Assembly: GCA_020850315.1 (NCBI GenBank)
Contig: JADZEY010000068.1
Location: 1 to 38,800, forward strand
Direction of reading: 5' to 3'
Length of the DNA: 38,800 nucleotides
Source of the DNA: Armatimonadota bacterium
Lineage (GTDB): Bacteria; Bacteroidota; Ignavibacteria; OLB7
Shown here: positions 34,482-38,800 of the stretch, one piece after another
How the letters are laid out: every line of letters starts with the position of its first letter
Position numbering within the stretch: the stretch's first letter is position 1
Notes under the pieces: generated by a model
What the model saw: only the letters and a program-made list of their open reading frames with translations
What the model was told of the DNA's origin: nothing
The model's database searches: none
Made by a program: the position numbers and the translations under genes

Positions 34482-35792
34482 TCAGGCGTTGCGTGGTTCT
34501 TTCAGTTGCACCGCCATGGCCAACGCAGCAAGCCCAACGGCGGTTGTGAAAGCGAACAACCCGGTGTAGCCGATAACGTCGCGAAGGCCGCCAACCATCA
34601 CCGCCACGCCGCAGGCAAGGGCCAGCAGTGTGTTCATCATCCCAACAAACGTTGGCCGCTCCCCTTCCGGGACAATTTCCAGGGTGTAGTTAATCCCCCC
34701 TGTTCCGGCGCTTGATTCGGCAGAAGCACTAACGGCAAACACCCCAAAGAACAGCCACCACGGAAGCAACCCAGAATCGAACAGAAGCAATGCAACCGAA
34801 AGGAGCGTGGCGATCACCGAGGCAACCACCAGCAGTATCCGGTTGCCGATGCGGTTGGAGATATAGCCCCAAAGAATGTTCGCCAGAATGGAGCCGCCAA
34901 GCTCGGCAGCAATGCACAAGCCAATTTCCGTTTCGTGGAAGCCGAAGCGTTCGCGGGCAAACAGGAAGTAGAACGGGGTTCCGGCAAGCCAGATCATCAT
35001 CAGCCCACGCAGCACCACCAGTTTCCGGAACCGGTGATCTTTGTTGAAGATGTTCCGTGCGTGGCCAACGTGCTGGCGCATGGAGCGTTGCGGCGGAAGG
35101 TCGCGCGTGGGTGGCTCCTTCTGCAGCGCAAACACGTAGAAGCTGACAGCAATCACCACGGCCCCAATCACAAACAACGTCACGTACTGGTGGGGGAACT
35201 CCATTGCCCCAATAATTGGTCCCACCACCGCCACCCCAAGAATTGCAGCGGTGACGTTCCCCAACACCGCCCGCCAGCTGAAGTAGCTTCCCCGTTTATG
35301 CGGCGGGCAGGTTTTGGCAACAAGCTCCATAAACACCAACCCAGCAAAACCGCCAGCCAACGCAAACGCGCCGAAACCAAGAACAAACAGGGTGAGCACC
35401 CACGATGTGGGAAGCAGGCCGTAGAGCAACGGCGCAGCGATAGCCACAGCAACGCACAACATCCGAATAATGGCGGCCATGCGGTACAGCGGCAGCTTCA
35501 GCGCGCGGTGGACCACATACCGCGAAGCAATAAACTGCGGCAAATGCCAGCCGATGGTCTCGAACAACGACGTCGCAGCAATCACAATGCTTGGCGCGCC
35601 CAGCCGGTTCAAAAAATCGGGAATGATGGTGCGGGAGTGAAAGAAGGATAAGCCAGTGTTGAACAACACCCCGTTGGCAATCCCCAACCGGTAGTTGGTT
35701 GCAAAATGCGGGTAATCAGGATATGGCTCGGCTGGCGTAGCGGCGGACTGAGCCGGCGAAGATGAGGTAGCGATGTGCTGTGGCTCGGTCAT
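34482..35792 (-). CDS. MFS transporter
   Basis: A 436-residue inner-membrane protein with about 12 helices, of the major facilitator superfamily. After a Ser/Ala/Pro-rich leader of ~30 residues the first helix starts at LGIANGVLFNTGLSFFHSRTIIPDFLNRLGAPSI. The loop after helix 2 is replaced by HRALKLPLYRMAAIIRML and a KRGSYFSWRAVLGN segment precedes helix 5; the second half contains IWGYISNRIGNRILLV, a motif-A-like loop. The substrate cannot be told; this looks like the group of uncharacterised bacterial MFS proteins rather than a known drug pump. It is 85 bases upstream of aroE on the same strand and may be in its operon. The frame overlaps the plausible upstream region of the divergent glycosyltransferase. 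Confidence 0.85.
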   Translation of the reverse strand: MTEPQHIATSSSPAQSAATPAEPYPDYPHFATNYRLGIANGVLFNTGLSFFHSRTIIPDFLNRLGAPSIVIAATSLFETIGWHLPQFIASRYVVHRALKLPLYRMAAIIRMLCVAVAIAAPLLYGLLPTSWVLTLFVLGFGAFALAGGFAGLVFMELVAKTCPPHKRGSYFSWRAVLGNVTAAILGVAVVGPIIGAMEFPHQYVTLFVIGAVVIAVSFYVFALQKEPPTRDLPPQRSMRQHVGHARNIFNKDHRFRKLVVLRGLMMIWLAGTPFYFLFARERFGFHETEIGLCIAAELGGSILANILWGYISNRIGNRILLVVASVIATLLSVALLLFDSGLLPWWLFFGVFAVSASAESSAGTGGINYTLEIVPEGERPTFVGMMNTLLALACGVAVMVGGLRDVIGYTGLFAFTTAVGLAALAMAVQLKEPRNA

Positions 35793-36040
35793 GCAGCAAA
35801 CATACGCCGGAGAAGCTACCCGGCTCAGGTAACGAAGGGTTCAGGCTGAGCTGGAGTGAAATCTCAGTTTGCAAAAAAAAGAGTACGACCTGCGACACCC
35901 GCCAACTTCAAACACTCTTTGTTGAAAACGTTGGGTACCGAGTGAAACGTGCCGTGATTGTTTCAGCCAAGCCCGCTTCCGTATCTTCGCCCGCCATGAG
36001 CAGACCCAAAGGGGAACATCCCCGTTCAGAGGACCAAGCA

Positions 36041-36997
36041 ATGCAGGCCGATCCACAGCATCAGTTGCCGATGATCAGCGTCGTGATTCCGCTGTATAAT
36101 GAAGAGGAATCGTTGCGTGAGCTTGGCCAGCGGCTGGAATCAGCATTGCAGCAGATGGCCGGCGAACGCTACGAAGTCATCTTTGTGGATGACGGCTCGC
36201 GCGATGGCTCGTTTGCGGTAATCCAGGAACTTCACCGGAAGAATCCACGGTTCCAAGCAATCCGTTTCCGCACCAATTATGGGAAATCAGCCGCACTGTC
36301 GGTCGGGTTCGAAAAAGCCCGTGGCCAGTTTGTGTACACCATGGATGCCGATTTGCAGGATGACCCCGCCGAGCTTTCCGCGATGATGGAAAAACTGGAA
36401 AGCGGCTACGACCTTGTGAGCGGATGGAAAAAACGGCGGCACGACCCCTGGCACAAAACCATGCCCAGCAAGCTCTTCAACAAGGTTGTGCAAACCGTCA
36501 CCAAACTGAAGATTCACGACTTCAACTGCGGGCTGAAACTGTACCGCCAGGAGGTGCTGCCGCAGCTAAGCGTGTACGGCGAGATGCACCGCTACCTTCC
36601 GGCGCAAGCGCACTGGCAAGGGTTCCGTGTGGCGGAGCTTCCGGTAACGCACCATGCGCGGAAGCATGGGGTCAGCAAGTTTGGGGTCAGCCGATTCGTG
36701 AAAGGCTACCTTGATCTGCTCACGTTGCTGCTCACCTTCCGCTACTCCACGCGCCCGCTTCATGTGTTTGGAACAATTGGAACTGTTGTGGCATTGGTCG
36801 GTTTTTTGATTGACCTTTGGCTAAGTATTGAATGGTTCCTGGGGATGACCTCACTCACCAATCGCCCGCTTGCATTATTGGGGGTGTTGATGATTATCGT
36901 GGGGGTGCAACTGGTCTCCATTGGGCTCATCGGCGAGATGATCGCAAAGAACTCGTTAAACAACGCCCGCTACTCAATCCGCGAAACCTTAGAATGA
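36041..36997 (+). CDS. GT2 glycosyltransferase, DPM1/GtrB-like, with two membrane helices
   Basis: A 318-residue enzyme: cytosolic GT-A domain plus two C-terminal membrane helices (~239-263 and ~277-299). Motifs seen are ISVVIPLYNEEESL, VIFVDDGSRDGS (D50-D51), and M-D-A-D-L-Q-D-D-P (D102, D104) for UDP-sugar and metal binding. Such proteins put a sugar on polyprenyl phosphate for later use on the periplasmic side. The ATG at 36041 has AGAGGA 7 bases upstream; an ATG at 35996 would add 15 residues and lacks such a site. It overlaps the next gene by 4 bases (ATGA). The same strand continues with an outer-membrane protein and a methyltransferase. Confidence 0.92.
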   Translation: MQADPQHQLPMISVVIPLYNEEESLRELGQRLESALQQMAGERYEVIFVDDGSRDGSFAVIQELHRKNPRFQAIRFRTNYGKSAALSVGFEKARGQFVYTMDADLQDDPAELSAMMEKLESGYDLVSGWKKRRHDPWHKTMPSKLFNKVVQTVTKLKIHDFNCGLKLYRQEVLPQLSVYGEMHRYLPAQAHWQGFRVAELPVTHHARKHGVSKFGVSRFVKGYLDLLTLLLTFRYSTRPLHVFGTIGTVVALVGFLIDLWLSIEWFLGMTSLTNRPLALLGVLMIIVGVQLVSIGLIGEMIAKNSLNNARYSIRETLE

Positions 36998-37770
36998 ACC
37001 GAATGCAAAACTTCACGTCCGCCCGCTGTTTGGTGCTTGGGTTGTTCTTTCTGCTTGGGGCAGCAACAACCGGCATTGCACAATGGAGTGCCCGCCCCTC
37101 AATCGGCGTGCAAACCATGTGGTTCAACGGCAACAACGCTATCCGCCAACCAATCAGCCCCGGCAGCGACCGCGACCTTCCGCTTGGCGGGGGGATGAAC
37201 GGAACTCACCCAGGGTTGCAGTTGCAGCTAGAGTTTCTCCCTTCCAACGAAAGCGCGTTCCGCTTCCCCATCTCGCTGGAAGCGTTCTCACTGGTTGGCA
37301 AAACCACCTTTGCCGCCACCCCCGACGTAGACCAACGGAAACGCCGCTGGCTGTTTCGGCACTCGGCAGAAGTCTATTCGGTTGGCGCAGGCGTAACCTA
37401 CAATTTGGTGGATGGGCTTCCCAGCCTGTATGTCAGCGGGCAGGGGAAAGTCAACTTTATTAGCAGCTCGGAGCTTCTTTCCCGCATTTATTATTCCGAT
37501 AATGGCTCCGTCATCGTTGAACGCACCGTCCACCCCGACACCGCCAGCAAAACACGGTTTGGAGCCTACCTTGAAATTGGTTCCCAAGTGGAATTTTTCG
37601 AGCCATTGCTTCTTGATTTCAGCATCGGCTACGGTGCGCTAAATATCGGCGGGCGCGACACCGACCCCGCAACGCAGCGCAATTTGTTAGTGGTGGATAA
37701 CCAACGCCGCGACCCCGAAACAATCGTAGGTTTTGTTGGGGTGAATTTTAGCATTATCTGGAAATTATAA
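36994..37770 (+). CDS. Outer-membrane beta-barrel-like protein
   Basis: A 258-residue exported protein. The signal peptide (RCLVLGLFFLLGAATTGIAQ) is cut near residue 29. The rest alternates polar and hydrophobic/aromatic residues (LQLQLEFLPSNESAFRFPISLEAF, SVGAGVTYNLVDGLPSLYVSG, FGAYLEIGSQVEFFEPLLLDFSIGYGALNIGG) and ends with TIVGFVGVNFSIIWKL, as expected for an eight- to ten-stranded barrel. No specific family is recognised. The ATG at 36994 overlaps the TGA of the glycosyltransferase gene (ATGA), which fixes the start and couples translation. A role in envelope structure is likely. Confidence 0.75.
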   Translation: MNRMQNFTSARCLVLGLFFLLGAATTGIAQWSARPSIGVQTMWFNGNNAIRQPISPGSDRDLPLGGGMNGTHPGLQLQLEFLPSNESAFRFPISLEAFSLVGKTTFAATPDVDQRKRRWLFRHSAEVYSVGAGVTYNLVDGLPSLYVSGQGKVNFISSSELLSRIYYSDNGSVIVERTVHPDTASKTRFGAYLEIGSQVEFFEPLLLDFSIGYGALNIGGRDTDPATQRNLLVVDNQRRDPETIVGFVGVNFSIIWKL

Positions 37771-37804
37771 CGCTCACCTCACCAAATTCATCTAACTGCT
37801 GCTC

Positions 37805-38614
37805 ATGTCGCTTCAATCAACCGTAAATACATTTGATTTTATTGATGCCACCGACAAGTATTTGTGGGGCTACATGTACGGCCTTTCGCGCGATTACATT
37901 ATTGAGTATTTGGAGTCCAAAAACGTTCCGGTTTCTGGCGCAAAAATTATTGAAATTGGATGCGCCGAAGGGGGGAACCTTTGTGCAATGGCCGAACGTG
38001 GTGCGGCCGAATTGGTTGGGACCGACATCAACGAACCACGGTTGGTTCATGCAAAACAAATCGCCGAAAAATTAGGAATTGATATCACCTACAGCACCCA
38101 CGACGTTATTTATGATGAGCCGTTGCCGGAATGGATTGGACGTTTTGATATTGCGATGCTGCGCGACGTTATCGAGCATTTAGATGATACCGAAATTGCC
38201 CTGCGGAATATCCGCCGTGTGCTGAAGCCTGGTGGCGTTCTGTACGTCACCTTCCCCCCTTACTATTCGGCGTTTGGCGGCCACCAGCAAACGCTGGTGA
38301 ATTGGTCCAGCAAGATTCCATTTATGCACCTTCTGCCAAAACCGATTTTTGAAAAAATGATTGCCAGCGGCCGCCCAGCCGATCAAGTTGAGGTGCGCCG
38401 TTTGCGTGATATTCGGATGACAACGAACAAACTTCGCCGCGCTGCCGACGCTGCTGGTTACTCCATTGCCGACGAAAAACTCTATTTAATCCGGCCAGTG
38501 TATAAAATGAAGTTTGGAATGAACCCAATCGGCGCAAATTTTCTGAAACCGCTGCCGGGATTGCGTGATGTTGTTGCGTTGGAGGCCGGGTATATTTTGA
38601 AAAATGATGGGTGA
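37805..38614 (+). CDS. Class I SAM-dependent methyltransferase
   Basis: A 269-residue methyltransferase. Motif I is IIEIGCAEGG (48-57), the acidic residue after strand 2 is D74 (VGTDIN), and later motifs are FDIAMLRDVIEHLDD and LRNIRRVLKPGGVLYVTFPP. The remaining C-terminal part (KLRRAADAAGYSIADEKLYLIRPVYKMKFGMNP) is typical of small-molecule or sugar methyltransferases found near glycosyltransferases. The acceptor is unknown. It lies 34 bases downstream of the barrel protein on the same strand, probably in one transcript with the glycosyltransferase. Cytosolic. Confidence 0.9.
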   Translation: MSLQSTVNTFDFIDATDKYLWGYMYGLSRDYIIEYLESKNVPVSGAKIIEIGCAEGGNLCAMAERGAAELVGTDINEPRLVHAKQIAEKLGIDITYSTHDVIYDEPLPEWIGRFDIAMLRDVIEHLDDTEIALRNIRRVLKPGGVLYVTFPPYYSAFGGHQQTLVNWSSKIPFMHLLPKPIFEKMIASGRPADQVEVRRLRDIRMTTNKLRRAADAAGYSIADEKLYLIRPVYKMKFGMNPIGANFLKPLPGLRDVVALEAGYILKNDG

Positions 38615-38622
38615 GTTCTGAG

Positions 38623-38640
38623 AGGTGATCATCATCACCT
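38623..38640 (+). other. Small hairpin after the methyltransferase
   Basis: AGGTGAT (38623-38629) and ATCACCT (38634-38640) form a perfect 7-bp stem with a 4-base loop, 8 bases after the stop codon. No T-run follows, so it is only a candidate terminator or mRNA-stabilising structure. Confidence 0.45.
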
Positions 38641-38729
38641 AACCGATTCTGCACAACAATCTATTGTGGCTCGTTTATAGTTAGCCTGCCACGTGTTTGC
38701 ATAACGTCAACATTTCCCTCTCTCTTCTT

Positions 38730-38800
38730 CCTTATCTCTGTGTCCTCTGTGCCTCTGTGGTTTTTCCTCTTTTTCAACCAAGCAGAAAATGAACCACAGA
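38730..38800. repeat. Degenerate CTCTGTG string at the window edge
   Basis: CTCTGTG-type units (TCTCTGTGTCCTCTGTGCC then TCTGTGGTTTTTC) are followed, after ~25 bases, by AACCACAGA, the reverse complement of TCTGTGGTT. The element is cut by the end of the window. It appears non-coding and belongs with the other short repeats in this region. Confidence 0.6.

Noticed and set aside
35820-35860. Possible further copy of the GCTCAG-type element
   Set aside because: Only a 6-bp GCTCAG/CTGAGC pair is seen and the core sequence is not retained.

Overview
The window looks like a chromosomal segment of a Gram-negative bacterium of the Bacteroidetes/Chlorobi (FCB) group. Two large secreted proteins end in a type IX secretion (T9SS) sorting domain (NPA...G.Y.Y/K type), several products are outer-membrane barrels or lipoproteins, and many starts lack a Shine-Dalgarno sequence. 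Moderately high GC and a fused shikimate kinase/dehydroquinate synthase would fit a Chlorobi-related lineage such as Ignavibacteria or Kapabacteria. That placement is inference from gene style, not a phylogeny. No rRNA, tRNA, CRISPR array, prophage or complete insertion sequence was recognised.

Layout. 1-11600 is mostly cell envelope: an AhpD-like protein, a gluzincin/TolB-propeller/outer-membrane-barrel fusion, a T9SS protein joining a VWA domain to a seven-bladed WD40 propeller, a small membrane protein with a winged-helix-like end, a possible surface lipoprotein, a TPR membrane protein, an isochorismatase-fold hydrolase, a YheT-type alpha/beta hydrolase and a DUF3574-like lipoprotein. 11601-18407 (plus strand) holds a long leader, a giant T9SS surface protein with repeated Ig/ASH-like domains, and a two-LamG plus SASA-type esterase. 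18429-27143 is one long minus-strand run: DedA/VTT protein, amidohydrolase-like protein without its HxH metal motif, GNAT translationally coupled to a kinase-like protein, an AAC(3)-family acetyltransferase, an atypical SDR, a lipoprotein, an APC permease and a protein with a small CarD/SH3-like N-terminus. A glycolipid glycosyltransferase (27157-28281) reads the other way. 28298-35792 is another minus-strand run: MFS transporter, aroE, aroK-aroB fusion, uvrC and an acidic-linker protein. 36041-38614 (plus) is a glycosyltransferase coupled to a barrel protein, then a methyltransferase.

The most striking feature is in aroE. A 36-bp unit is repeated back to back about 5.6 times in exact period and in frame, next to a perfect 10-bp GC-rich palindrome. 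Together they insert roughly 90 low-complexity residues between the NATP motif and the DM-Y motif of an otherwise normal-length shikimate dehydrogenase. The same region of the genome carries several other short repeat families between genes: a 7-bp-period array, a 14-bp triplet, two copies of a TCGACAAGCTCAG-type palindromic element, and CTTTGCG/CTCTGTG-type degenerate strings. The genome therefore appears actively seeded by small repeats, and aroE looks like a case where one entered and expanded inside an essential gene while keeping the frame.
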